Assembly: GCA_964036045.1 (NCBI GenBank)
Contig: OZ038378.1
Coordinates: 22,430,441 to 22,494,440, forward strand
DNA length: 64,000 nucleotides
Source of the DNA: Eutreptiella sp. 'Long Island Sound 2002'
Lineage: Eukaryota > Euglenozoa > Euglenophyceae > Eutreptiales > Eutreptiaceae
Reading direction: 5' to 3'
Part shown: piece after piece, positions 51,299-62,870 of the stretch
Layout: the number at the start of each line of letters is the position of its first letter
Numbering within the stretch: position 1 is the first letter of the stretch
Translations under genes and position numbers: made by a program
Notes under the pieces: model-generated
What the model saw: only the letters and a program-made list of their open reading frames with translations
Told to the model about the DNA's origin: nothing
Database searches by the model: none

Positions 51299-53730
51299 AC
51301 TTGCAGGTGGTTGATGACTCCAGGGTCCCATTGCGGCACTTTGCTGCAGTTGTGTGTGGCCTTTTTTTGCATGCACCTGTTCCGTTCCCTGTTGACGAGC
51401 AGGGTACAAAGTCCAGCACACTTGCTGAATGGGGGAGGGGGTGTTTTGAAGGATAAAATTTTGTTTGGACAAAAATGTGAACGCCCGCTGTTGTTCCGGT
51501 TAATTTGTTTTGATCTGAGGATTGGTTTACTACGTTGCGCATGGTGAAGGTATCATGATTTGTGTGTTCCACCTTTATTCTGCAGTTCCCCTTGGGTCGC
51601 AGGGAATTGTCTGGTGGTGGATCCAGCAGCGGTTCAGCAGAGGTTCTTGCCAAGGCGAGGTTGCAGGTGCGGGGACCGCGGATCTGCAGCCCCCCCCCCC
51701 CCATAAACAAGGCCTGGCTCGTATTGCCTACCTGACTCCGGAGACCCATGCTGGTCTCCCTCCTTAATACAGTTTTGCATCACTCACATGCGCCCACACA
51801 CACACGCACGCACGTGTAAGCACCTTGCGAGTTGCAACACCTGGCAGCATCTATCATCTGGCAAAGACTACACATGTGTACATAGACTGTTCCGTGCCCT
51901 TTTCTGACCAGTTCATGTGCCTTGGCGAATGGGGATGGGGATGGATCACCATTTGATGCCGTTAAAGTCCCGCAACGGAAACACACGCAACCCCCTTCTC
52001 CCCTCCTGCTGTTGCCCCAGCACCTGCTTGTCCACCAGGGTCTGACCACAGGCGTGTGCTGGCATCCCTGTCCAAAGCATTATGTTGAATTGCGCTCATG
52101 CTTTTGGGCAGCTCGACAGCGGGAGATATTTTGGAGCCCATGAGCCCCTCAACCGACAGCCCCTCAAATGGCTGTTTCAGGCACTTCGCACGTCCAATTT
52201 GGGCGCATCAAACCATCAAGGGTGGGCCAGTGGGCCAAGTGCACTGGCACTGGCCTAGTTCAGCCGTCCGTTTTTATTTATCGCTATGCTGACCCTCAGT
52301 CACCCATCGACGGCCGCTTCAGGCACTAGTTCCCGATGACACATGAATTCTTCAGCATTTCTACTGTTGCCGAACGTTGCTCTCTGCTGCCCAAGTGTTC
52401 TGCAGTGTTGCCCAAATGATGCTAGTTGTGATTTGATCTGTGGCGCCGTGTACTGCTGAGCATTGCGCGCCGGCCCCCGCTATTGCGGCACAAGACTTTT
52501 GCCATACGAGGCAAGGAGGCTTCCATGGTTCACAGCACAAACGGTTTCATCCGGTGCGAATTCTGAATGTGGTACTGTTTTCACGTTAGAGCATGCACTG
52601 CCTTCGACAACTCTCCACACTCTGTAATCATCGCCATCATTCCGGAACAGGTTGTCACAACTTTTGCCGATGCTCAAAGACCTGTAGCATGCCTCAACAC
52701 TGCACAATTCTCAAAACTGCTGGTGGGCTTTCAACGATCCGGTCATTGCCCCCCCTTCCTCAAAATTACTTCCGAAAAATGAACCATCCGCTGGAGATTT
52801 TGTGCAAACAGCCAACAAAGTGACTTGTAAGATTCCCCAGCTCACCAAGTTGAAATGGATTGCGACCTTTCTTGGCGTTGGATTCATGTATCCTGGCTCC
52901 TGAACAATTTGCAAATGCACGGCTCAAGTATCTTGTGAAGTGCCACTGCACTGCTAAGAAACTTTAGAAAGTGCCACAGCACCGCTTAAGCATCATGCAA
53001 GGTGGTACAGCACCACACAAGAACCTTGGGAGGTACCACTGCTCATCGTCCACCAGCAACGGACATTTGACCATCCCCTCTCCCCACTCCCCACCAGCCC
53101 AGACTGAGCCACAATCAACATAGACAATTATGATGATCATTGCGCTATGGCAGGACAATGATGAATTGGAGAGGGAGTGTTCCATCATCAGTGTTGGATG
53201 CGGTGCAGACGACTGAGGCTGTTTGGTTCATACATGGCAGCGTGCCCTATGATCAGGACCTGGTATAGCTCAAAACAACAATAACAAAAGGGTGGCTGTG
53301 TGAAGGCCTCAAATAGATCTGTGATTGTTTCGCCTGTATCACATAGATGGGCACTTTCAGTGCTGTGCTCACACACACTGTGGAGCCCCACTATTTTGCT
53401 GCTGGGGTAGAGTAAGCACCAATAGTTTGCATCACTTGTGGGAAATGAGTTCTCCCACTACCACCTAAGAATGGTTACAAATGTAGTGTTGCATTTTTAG
53501 TAGGGTATGCTTGGCTATTGGAATTTCTTTCTTTCTCCAGGGCATTGTTTACTTCTCCATGTGTTCCTCCCTCCTCTTAGGTGCCATGGTATTTCATGGC
53601 GCCCCAAAGAAGGCACAGTGTTAGCTACCCCCTGGGGTACCATCACGGCCATCATCAAAGTGGTGCAATCCTATGAACACCAAGCACAAGTGCATCTACA
53701 TGGGTTGGGGCCGCGTGTGCAAGCTTAATT
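51299..53730. other. Spacer without a supported gene
   Basis: The only low-complexity feature is a C14 run near 51,690-51,703. GTGCCACAGCACCGC and GTGGTACAGCACCAC (52,971 and 53,000) form a short degenerate tandem of about 33 bp (52,930-53,045). The first 300 bp would hold the 3' UTR of the 50.3-kb gene. No polyadenylation signal is clear. Confidence 0.4.
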
Positions 53731-53734
53731 TACA

Positions 53735-54625
53735 GCGGGCATTGTGTGCGCAGGGGCAGGGAAGCTGTCCCTCTGCCCTATGCTCGTGTGCAGAATGGTG
53801 GGGGAGTCATCCCTCCTCCCTGTGCCAGTGTGCACTGCGGAGAGGTAGATGTCTCTCCGCCCTGCGGTGCGTAGAGGAGTGGGGAAGCTGTTCTTCAGCC
53901 CCAAACTGGTGTGCATGGGGGTGGGGAAACCATCCCTCCGCCCCATGCGTGTGCACATAGAGGGGGGATGATGCCTCCCTTCTTGTGCACAGGGTTGCAG
54001 GGGTGCACCATCAGCATCTATGCATGTCACCGTCAATCCCAGATCCTTGAGCGACCTACAACAAGCAACCGACCGGCCGTGAATTCTACATACTATGCGG
54101 TGGTAAGTGGTTGGCCCAGAGTGGTGTCCATCCCCCCCCCCGCCCGGGGGGCAACCGTAGGCCCTGGGGGCTGGACAAAGGGGGGGCAGGGTACTTGTCC
54201 CTGCGCCGTGCGCAAGTGTGCCATCCCTCTGCCCCGTGCTGGTGTGCGCAAGGGTGGGCTCACTGTTCCGCCGCCGTATGCCACGGTGCACAAGGGGTGG
54301 GGATTGCAACCTTGTGCCCTCTGCCGGTTGAAACCGGGGTGGTGAACCTTTCTTGCCGCCTTGTGCCGGTTAGCATCGGGATTGGGTACTGCCCCGTGCT
54401 AGGGTGCGCATAGGTGGGGAACCCTGCCCTCCGTCCAGTGCAATTGTTCACGGGGTGGCCCTATGCTAATGTGTACAGGGTTGGGGAATCCTTTGCCCTG
54501 CAATAGTGCGTACAGGGGTGGAGAATCTGTCCGCTTGCCCTCATCCGGATGTGCACGGGGGTGGAGTGCCCGTCCCGCTGCTCTCTGCGGGTGTGCACAG
54601 GGGTGGGAAAATACTTCTTAGGACC
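53735..54625. repeat. Degenerate minisatellite of about 50 bp
   Basis: Units of the form GTGTGCACAGGGGTGGGGAA-xCxGTCCCTCTGCCCTGTGCTG recur every 48-56 bp, with much variation and one unrelated interruption at about 54,000-54,170. Two further units lie at 54,845-54,925 after a 200-bp non-repeat segment. Reading frames on both strands are artefacts. Confidence 0.75.
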
Positions 54626-54929
54626 CTTCAACATCTACGTAGTACCGGACCCCATAACGCCGCAGTGCACCAGCTGCAACCTCCGATGCACCCATCCGTG
54701 TGCAGGCGCCCCCCAGCAACCCCGACCCACGCCCACCTACCGAGGAGGCATATTTCTCTGTACCATACCTTGGGACCCCAACCCCTACCTCCTACCCGCA
54801 GCGGATCGAAACCAAGCATACCGTTACACCACATTGAAACACAAGCACAGGGGTGGGCATGCTGTCCCTCTGCCTTGTGCTGGTGTGCACAAGGGTGGGG
54901 CATCCGTCCCTCTAGCTTTCTAGTGTGCA

Positions 54930-55630
54930 TAGGGAGGGGGATTCCGGGGTCATGCCTCATGACCCACCCCCCCACCCCCCCCGCCACCGGCGAGGTAGGG
55001 TGTGGGCACATCAGGGAGTGGGGGGTCCGGTGTCCGGGGCTGGGCATTGAGCTGGCCAAGCGTAGCGTGATCTTGCGCTGCCATTAGCCCTAGGGGGGTG
55101 TATTGCGCCTTGTGCACAAAGTTTGTACAGGCTCGTACCCAAGCTGCATAGTAGTGCCAAGTACCAGTAGCAACGAGCCTTGTTATGCATCTATGAGTTG
55201 CTTTTATGCTTTGCCCTCTTTTCTAGTGTATTGGTGTATGTGGTTTTGCATCTTTTCCTCTCGTTTCGTGGTATCAATCAAGAATTTGGATTTGGATTGG
55301 CCTTTCGGGTTGGGGATATGGAATGGCCCTTTTGGCGTACATTGTGATTTTGGCGATGGCCTCTTCTCCGTACCTTTGCAGCCGTGAGGACGAAAAGAAT
55401 CTAGATTGCATTATGGGGCTGTCCAACATTGTGGCGCTGTAGTATGGTCTGTATAGGCAAGAATATTGCCAATTGTATCAAAAAACCTCCATTTCTCCTT
55501 GTCATGTGCGCGCTGTGCGTGCAATGTGCCGACATGCCCCCCAGAGGCGCCCGAGGACGTGAGCAGGGGAGGGTCCGTCGAGGGTCTGGGGAGTGCGGCC
55601 GTCTTGTGGGGGCGCAATGCGACGATTTGG
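54930..55630. other. Spacer upstream of LINE 2
   Basis: No gene is supported up to about 55,630. The short open frames at 55,103-55,387 and 55,466-55,675 may be 5' remnants of LINE 2 but have no recognised motif. Confidence 0.35.
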
Positions 55631-55635
55631 GTGCC

Positions 55636-55964
55636 TTGCCGTACTAGGTTGGGTGCTTCAAACACAAACACATGATTCAGCACATCTGGAATGTGCATGG
55701 AGAGTGGTCCACAGAAGACACCATGGTGCTCCTCATTATGGATTGCAGTAATGCCTTCCCCACGTTGTCTCACAACTTCGCCAGGGCAGTGCTGGACTTC
55801 ATTCCGCTCAAGCAAGGGTTCGTGGACCTAATTTTGTCCTCACTATTGTCCTCTTGTTTCTTTCTAGTGGGCAATTCTGTCAACAAATCACATGTTTTCC
55901 GGCCAGGGGCCGGAATTCGCCCAGGGGACCTGTTTTCCCCTCTCCTTTTTTCGTATGTGCTTCC
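55636..55964 (+). pseudogene. Reverse transcriptase, N-terminal half of LINE 2
   Basis: The frame reads CFKHKHMIQHIWNVHGEW, then TMVLLIMDCSNAFPTLSHNF (first catalytic Asp block), VDLILSSLLSSCFFLVGNSV and FRPGAGIRPGDLFSPLLFSY VL (GxxPGDxxSP block). It breaks at the inserted element directly after the target-site copy. The YxDD half resumes 6.9 kb downstream. Confidence 0.8.
55957..55964 (+). repeat. Left 8-bp target-site duplication
   Basis: GTGCTTCC, identical to 62,871-62,878, directly abuts the terminal inverted repeat. Confidence 0.85.
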
Positions 55965-55992
55965 CAGCTATGTGTATAGCGACCTAGTCGGC

Positions 55993-56020
55993 TATCAGAC
56001 ATCAGACATCAGACTTTTAT
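55993..56020 (+). repeat. Subterminal ATCAGAC repeats, left
   Basis: Three ATCAGAC heptamers are followed by TTTTAT. The same block, one T shorter, overlaps the right terminal repeat at 62,833-62,859. Both are in the same orientation, so they are direct and not inverted. Confidence 0.85.
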
Positions 56021-56640
56021 GGACCATTACCCCCCCCCCCCCACCCCAACACCCTTTCTACCCCCCCCCCCCCCGTGTCAGACTTCGCCCCCCCCCCCCC
56101 GTGTCCCCCCCAATATCAGACTTGTCCCATTGTCACCACACCCTTGAGCTGTAGAAGTGGGTTGTGGTCTCGACCCTAGCGTCTGAAACCCAACCAGTGC
56201 TTGCAACCCCTTCAATGATGGTACGTGCCCCCCCCCCCCCCCCACCCCACCCCACCCCACCCCACCCCATCTCTCTGACTCAAACCGATCGGGGGGCTCA
56301 TATGTGACTGAAGACAAGTGGGAACAGAATCCTGATGTCTGGCCCCAGCAACCTCACCTGAGCTAATCGGGTCAGTTTTGCTGGTGGGGTGGGTTGGTGG
56401 GGGTTCATCGGGTTGGGCCGGAACTGTGGAGAGGGGGGGTAGTGGGTTTCGAGCACGGCACAGCACAGCACGGCACAGCACAGCACATCACAGCACATCA
56501 CAGCACAACACAACATACAGCATAGCACAACATATTACAGCACAACACAGCCCCTACGGCCGCCCAAGAGAGCCTCCCTCCCTCCCTCCCTCCCACCCTC
56601 CCTCCCCTCCCTCCCTCCCTCCCACCCTGTCATTTCCCTG
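56021..56640. repeat. C-runs, CCCCA, CACAG and CCCT microsatellites
   Basis: Several C9-C16 runs occur at 56,029-56,102 and 56,228-56,243. They are followed by (CCCCA)n to 56,268, a CACAG/CACAT-rich tract at 56,455-56,550 and (CCCT)n at 56,571-56,630. No coding sequence is seen between the left end and the ketosynthase exon. Confidence 0.8.
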
Positions 56641-56701
56641 CTTGTATGGTTGAGGTTAGGGAGGGTATGCCTGTTTTTCTTTTTCAGGTTTTTTTTTCTA
56701 G

Positions 56702-56997
56702 TTGGTTGGCGTACGTGTTTGGGTTGGTGGGACCCTCTATGACGATTGACACTGCATGTTCATCCTCGTTGGTGGCAACGGATGCTGCATGCAAGGCCAT
56801 GTATGCGCATGACTGTGAGGTGGCCGTGGCGGTGGGAGTAAACCTGCTCTTCAATTTCGAGGTGTTCATCAGCTTTCGTGCAGCCGGGATGCTATCCAGG
56901 AAAGGCCGATGTGCGACATTCTCCGATGATGCGGATGGGTATTTGCGCGAAGAGGGGTGTGGTGCGGTGTTGCTAAAGCCACTATCGAGTGCTTTGG
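56702..56997 (+). pseudogene. Type I polyketide synthase ketosynthase (KS) fragment
   Basis: The acceptor TTTTTTTTCTAG (56,701) precedes an open frame WLAYVFGLVGPSMTIDTACS SSLVATDAACKAMYAHDCEV AVAVGVNLLFNFEVF, then AAGMLSRKGRCATFSDDADG YLREEGCGAVLLKPLSSAL. It matches the centre of KS domains: DTACSSSL holds the active-site Cys that forms the thioester for Claisen condensation, and GMLS..GRC.TF...ADGY.R.EGCG is the conserved region after it. The two catalytic His motifs (HGTGT and GHxE) lie downstream in complete KS domains and are absent, because the exon runs straight into the 52-bp satellite. It has no stop or frameshift in 98 codons, so capture is recent or the piece is still translated. 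Confidence 0.85.
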
Positions 56998-57000
56998 GGG

Positions 57001-59436
57001 TGTAGACCCCCCAAATATTTGACGGACATACATCCGTCAAATATTTTGGGGGTCTACACCCCCCAGATAACTGACGCATGGGCATGTGTCAAATATTTGA
57101 CGGACATACATCCGTCAAATATTTTGGGGGTGTAGACCCCCCAAATATTTGACGAGGCCCCATCCGTCAAATATTTTGGGGGTGTAGACGCCCCAGATGA
57201 CTGACGCATGGGCATGCGTCAAATGTTTGACGGACATACATCCGTCACATGTTTTGGGGGTGTAGACCCCCCAAATATTTGACGGACACACATCCGTCAA
57301 CTATTTTGGGGGTGTAGACCCCCCAAATATTTGACGGACATACATCCGTCAAATATTTCGGGGGTCTACACCCCCCAGATAACTGACGCATGGGTATGCG
57401 TCAAATATTTGACGGACCTGCATCCGTCAAATATTTTGGGGGTGTGGACCCCCGAAATATTTGACGGACACACATCCGTCAAATATTTGGGGGGTCTACA
57501 CCCCCCAGGTAACTGACGCATGGGCATGCGTCAAATATTTGACGGACATACATCCGTCAAATATTTTGGGGGTGTAGACCCCCCAAATAGTTGACGGAAC
57601 CCCATCCGTGAAATATTTTGGGGGTCTACAGCCCCCAAATATTTGACGGAACCCCATCCGTGAAATATTTTGGGGCTGTAGACCCCCCAAATATTTGACG
57701 GAACCCCATCCGTGAAATATTTTGGGGGTGTACAGCCCCCAAATATTTGACGGAACCCCATCCGTCAAATATTTTGGGGGTCTACAGCCCCCAAATATTT
57801 GACGGAACCCCATCCTTGAAATATTTTGGGGGTGTACAGCCCCCAAATATTTGACAGAACCCCATCCGTCAAATATTTTGGGGGTGTACAGCCCCCAAAT
57901 ATTTGACGGAACCCCATCCGTGAAATATTTTGGGGGTCTACAGCCCCAAAATATTTCACGGATGTGGTTCCGTGAAATATTTGGGGGCTGTAGACCCCCC
58001 AAATATTTGACGGAACCACATCCGTGAAATATTTTGGGGGTCTACACCCCCAAAATATTTCACGGATGTGGTTCCGTGAAATATTTGGGGGCTGTAGACC
58101 CCCCAAATATTTGACGGAACCCCATCGGTGAAATATTTTGGGGGTGTAGACCCCCAAAATATTTCACGGATTTGGTTCCGTGAAATATTTGGGGGCTGTA
58201 GACCCCCCAAATATTTGACGGAACCCCATCCGTGAAATATTTTGGGGGTGTACAGCCCCCAAATATTTCACGGAACCCCATCCGTGAAATATTTTGGGGG
58301 TGTAGACCCCCCAAATATTTGACGGAACCCCATCCGTGAAATATTTTGAGGGTGTAGACCCCCCAAATATTTGACGGATTCCCATCCGTCAAATATATTG
58401 GGGGTGTACAGCCCCCAAATATTTGACGGATGGGGTTCCGTGAGACATTTGGGGGCCGTAGACCCCCCAAATATTTGACGAAACCACATCCGTGAAATAT
58501 TTGGGGGCTGTAGACCCCCCAAATATTTGACGGAACCCCATCCGTGAAGTATTTTGGGGCTGTAGACCCCCCAAATATTTGACGGAACCCCATCCGTCAA
58601 ATATTTTGGGGGTGTACAGCCCCCAAATATTGGACAGAACCCCATCCGTGAAATATTTGGGGGCTGTAGACCCCCCAAATATTTGACGGAACCCCATCGT
58701 GAGAAGTTTTGGGGGGTGTACAGCCCCCAAATATTTGACGGAACTCCATCCGTGAAATATTTTGGGGGTGTAGACCCCCCAAATATTTGACGGAACCCCA
58801 TCCGTCAAATATTTTGGGGGTGTACAGCCCCCAAATATTTGACGGATGGGGTTCCGTGAAACATTTGGGGGCTGTAGACCCCCCAAATATTTGACGGATC
58901 CCCATCCGTGAAATATTTGGGGGCTGTAGACCCCCCAAATATTTGACGGAACCCCATCCGTGAAATATTTTGGGGGTGTAGACCCCCCAAATATTTGACG
59001 GAACCCCATCCGTCAAATATTTTGGGGGTGTAGACCCCCAAACATTTGACGGAACCCCATCCGTGAAATATTTTGGGGGTGTAGACCCCCAAAATATTTC
59101 ACGGATGTGGTTCCCTGAAATATTTGGGGGCTGTACACCCCCCAAATATTTGACGGAACCCCATCCGTGAAATATTCGGGGGCTGTAGACCCCCCAAATA
59201 TTTGACGGACACACATCCGTCAAAGACTTCGGGGGTGTAGACCCCCCAAATGTTTGACGGACATACATCCGTCAAATATTTTGGGGGTCTACACCCCCCA
59301 GGTAACTGACGCATGGACATGCGTCAAATATTTGACGGACATTCATCCGTCAAATGTTTTGGGGGTGTAGACCCCCCAAATATTTGACGGACACACGTCC
59401 GTCAAATATTTTGGGGGTGTAGACCCCCCAAATATT
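57001..59436. repeat. 52-bp satellite, about 47 units, two hairpins per unit
   Basis: Each unit has a palindrome TTTGGGGGTGTAGACCCCCC-AAA followed by a second, AAATATTTGACGGA-N6-TCCGTCAAATATTT. Variants read TCCGTGAAATATTT. A few units (about 57,060, 57,190, 57,375, 57,510 and 59,295) carry a third palindrome, GACGCATGGGCATGCGTC. Because 52 is one more than a multiple of 3 and stops are rare, all minus-strand frames give the same 52-residue periodic peptide (SNIWGVYTPKIFHGWGSVKY and onward). I do not regard this as a gene. Confidence 0.95.
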
Positions 59437-62400
59437 GTGGGGGCCTATGGGGGCCTGTGGGGACCTATGGGGACCTATGGGGGCCTATGGGGCTCTTTGG
59501 GGACCTATGGGGGTCTATGGGGGCCTATGGGGGCCTATGGGGGCCTATGGGGACCTATGGGGACCTATAGGGGCCTATGGGGGTCTATGGGGACCCATGG
59601 TGGCTTATGGGGCTCTATGGGGACCTATGGGGGCCTATGGGGACTTATGGGGACCTATGGGGGCCTATGGGGGCCTATGGGGACCTATGGGGACCTATAG
59701 GGGCCTATGGGGACCTATAGGGGCCTATAGGGGCCTATGGGGACCTTTGGGGGCCTATGGGGGACTATGGGGGCCTATGGGGGCCTATTGGCATTTTTGG
59801 GGACCTGTGGGGGCCTATGGGGACCTATGGGGACCTATGGGGGCCTATGGGGGCCTATGGGGGCCTATGGGGGCCTATGGGGACCTATGGGGGCCTATGG
59901 GGGTCTATGGGGACCTATGGGGACCTTTGGGGGCGTATGGGGTCCTTTAGGGGCCTATGGGGACCTATGGGGGCCTATGGGGACCCATGGGGGCCTATGG
60001 GGGTCTATGGGGACCTATGGGGGCCTATTGGCACCTATGGGGACCTATGGGGGCCAATGGGGGCCTATGGGGGCCTATTGGCACCTTTGGGGACCTATGG
60101 GGCTCTATGGGGGCCTATGGGGGCCTATGGGGACCTATGGGGACCTATGGGGGCCTATGGGGACCTTAGGGGGCCTACGGGGGCCTTTGGGGGCACGTGG
60201 GGACCTATGGGGACCTATGGGGGCCTATGGGGCCTACGGCGGTCTATGGGGACTTATGGGGGCCTATGGGGGTCTATGGGGACCTATGGGGGCCTATTGG
60301 CACCTTTGGGGACCTATGGGGACCTATGGGGGCCAATGGGGGCCTATGGGGGCCTATTGGCAGCTTTGGGGACCTATGGGGCTCTATGGGGGCCTATGGG
60401 GGTCTATGGGGACCTTTGGGGGCCTATGGGGGTCTATGGGGACCTTTGGGGGCCTATGGGCGCCTATGAGGGCCTATGGGGGCCTACGGGGGCCTATTGG
60501 CACCTTTGGGGACCTATGGGCATCTTTGGGCACCTTTGGGGGTCTATGGGGACCTTTGGGGACCTATGGGGACCTTTGGGCACCTTTGGGGACCTATGGG
60601 GTCTATGGGGACCTACGGGGACCTATGGGGGTCTATGGGGACCTATGGGGACCTATGGGGACCTTTGGGCACCTTTGGGGACCTTTGGGGACCTATGGGG
60701 GTCTATGGGGACCTACGGGGACCTATGGGGGTCTATGGGGACCTTTGGGGACCTATGGGGACCTTTGGGCACCTTTGGGGACCTTTGGGGACCTATGGGG
60801 GTCTGTGGGGACCTACGGGGACCTATGGGCACCTATGGGGACCTATGGGGACCTATGGGGGCCTATGGGGGTCTACGGGGACCTTTGGGGACCTATGGGG
60901 ACCTTTGGGCACCTTTGGGGACCTATGGGCACCTATGGGGATGGGGATCTATGGGCACCTATGGGGATGGGGGCCGATGGGCGACTCATCGGCATCTAGG
61001 GGGGCCTATGGGGGCCTATGGGGGCCTATGGGGGCCTATGGGGGCCTATGGGGGCCTATGGGGGCCTATGGGGACCTATGGGGGCCTATGGGGGCCTATG
61101 GGCACCTTTGGGGGTCTATGGGGGCCTATTGGAGCCTATGGGGGCCTATGGGGACCTATGGGGACCTATGGGGGCTTGGGGGGACCTTTGGGGGGCTATG
61201 GGGGCCATTGGGACCTATGGGGACCTATGGGGAGCTATGGGGGCCTATGGGGACCTATGGGGGCCTATGGGGGCCTATGGGGGCCTATGGGGGCCTATGG
61301 GCACCTTTGGGGACCTTTGGGGGCGTATGGGGTCCTTTAGGGACCTTTGGGGACCTACGGGGGTCTATGGGGACCTATGGGGGTCTATGGGGACCTATGG
61401 GGGCATATGGGGGCCCATGGGGGTCTACGGGGACCTTTGGGGACCTATGGGGACCTTTGGGCACCTTTGGGGACCTATGGGCACCTTTGGGGACCTATGG
61501 GCACCTATGGGGATGGGGGCCGATGGGGACTCATCGGCATCTAAGGGGGACCTATGGGGGCCTATGGGGGCCTGTGGCGGCCTATGGGGGCCTATGGGGA
61601 CCTTTGGGGGTCTATGGGGAGCTATTGAGGCCTATGGGGGCCTATGGGCACCTTTGGGGGCCTATGGGGGCCTATTGGGGCCTATGGGGGCCTATGGGGG
61701 TCTATGGGGACCGATGGGGGCCTATTGGCACCATTGGGGACCTATGGGGGCCTATGGGGACCTTTGGGGGCCTATGGGCGCGTATGGGGGCCTATGAGGG
61801 CCTATGGGGGCCTACGGGGGCCTATTGGCACCTTTGGGGACCTATGGGCATCTTCGGGCACCTTTGGGGGTCTATGGGGACCTTTGGGGACCTATGGGGA
61901 CCTTTGGGCACCTTTGGGGACCTATGGGGGTCTATGGGGACCTACGGGGACCTATGGGGGTCTATGGGGACCTATGGGGGCCTATGGGGGTCTACGGGGA
62001 CCTTTGGGGACCTATGGGGACCTTTGGGCACCTTTGGGGACCTATGGGCACCTATGGGGATGGGGACCTATGGGCACGTATGGGGATGGGGGCCGATGGG
62101 TGACTCATCGGCATCTAGGGGGACCTATGGGGGCCTATGGGGGCCTATGGGGGCCTATGGGGGCCTATGGGGGCCTATGGGGACCTTTGGGGGTCTATGG
62201 GGACCCATTGGGGCCTATGGGGGCCTATGGGCACCTTTGGGGGTCTGTGGGGGCCTATTGGGGCCTATGGGGGCCTATGGGAGCTTGTGGAGGCCTATGG
62301 GGGCCTGTGGGGACCTACGGGAACCTATGGGCACCTTTGGGGACCTACGGGGACCTATGGGGGCCGATGGGGACTCATTGGCATCTAGGGGGACCTTTGG

Positions 62401-62545
62401 GGACCTATGGGCACCTCTGGGGACCCATGGGCACCTTTGGGGGCCTATGGGGGCCTATGGGGGCCTATGGGGACCTATTGGCACCTTTGGGGACCTATGG
62501 GCACCTTTGGGGGCCCATGGGGGCCTATGGGGGCCTATGGGCACC
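59437..62545. repeat. 11-bp G-rich satellite, about 280 units
   Basis: The units are GGGGACCTATG and GGGGGCCTATG, with changes to CTTTG, CTACG or GCACC. The plus strand carries a GGGG or GGGGG tract every 11 bp. Since 33 bp is three units and eleven codons, all three plus frames read the same 11-residue period (GPMGAYGGLWG type), and one frame stays open for 746 codons (60,476-62,716). Higher-order structure: the punctuation GACTCATCGGCATCTA occurs at 60,983, 61,528, 62,102 and (one change) 62,372, so larger blocks of about 545-575 bp and one of 270 bp have been duplicated. Confidence 0.95.
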
Positions 62546-62832
62546 CTTTTGTTTGCCACTTTCCTTGCTCCCACATTTCCCCCATTTTCCCATTTTGGTG
62601 TTCAAAGTCTTTTTTACTTTTGTACTGCCATGTTTCTGATTGTCCAAGGTGGTTCCCCAATGATTTTTCAATTGTGTCCTCCCTTTTTGTTTTTTTCATT
62701 TGGGGGGGGGGGTTGATTTAGATTTAGGCATAGTTTCTCCCAATTTCCTTTGGGCATTAGACCCCTAGACCCACCTCCAGTAGATAAGAACATCAGACAT
62801 CTTCTTGGACAGACCGCACACACAACATCCCT
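62546..62832. other. Right non-repeat part of the hAT-like element
   Basis: It is T-rich with a G10 run (62,702-62,711) and a single ATCAGAC at 62,792. No coding sequence is supported. It leads into the right subterminal repeat. Confidence 0.5.
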
Positions 62833-62870
62833 TATCAGACATCAGACATCAGACTTTATACACATAGCTG

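Larger units (their letters stand above)
55965..62870. mobile_element. hAT-like non-autonomous transposon carrying a ketosynthase exon
   Basis: The ends are CAGCTATGTGTATA (55,965-55,978) and its exact inverse TATACACATAGCTG (62,857-62,870). Each abuts GTGCTTCC. An 8-bp duplication and CAG..CTG ends are characteristic of hAT elements. ATCAGAC-type subterminal repeats occur near both ends: a three-copy block at 55,993-56,020 and again at 62,833-62,859, plus single TCAGACTT sites near 56,073 and 56,112. hAT transposases bind such subterminal repeats. No transposase is encoded. The cargo is C-rich low-complexity DNA, a polyketide synthase exon and two long arrays. The element splits the RT gene of LINE 2, so it inserted after that LINE. 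Confidence 0.8.

Noticed and set aside
53725-55059. Frames of 140-194 codons on both strands
   Set aside because: They follow the ~50-bp minisatellite. The short unrelated segment within (about 54,000-54,110) is too small to call.
57496-59268. Overlapping minus-strand frames of up to 223 codons
   Set aside because: They come from the 52-bp satellite, which lacks stops in all minus frames and gives one periodic peptide.
59435-62716. Very long open frames (420 to 746 codons) on the plus strand
   Set aside because: They are a consequence of an 11-bp repeat without stop codons, open in all three frames at once. No start context, domain or splice site supports a gene.
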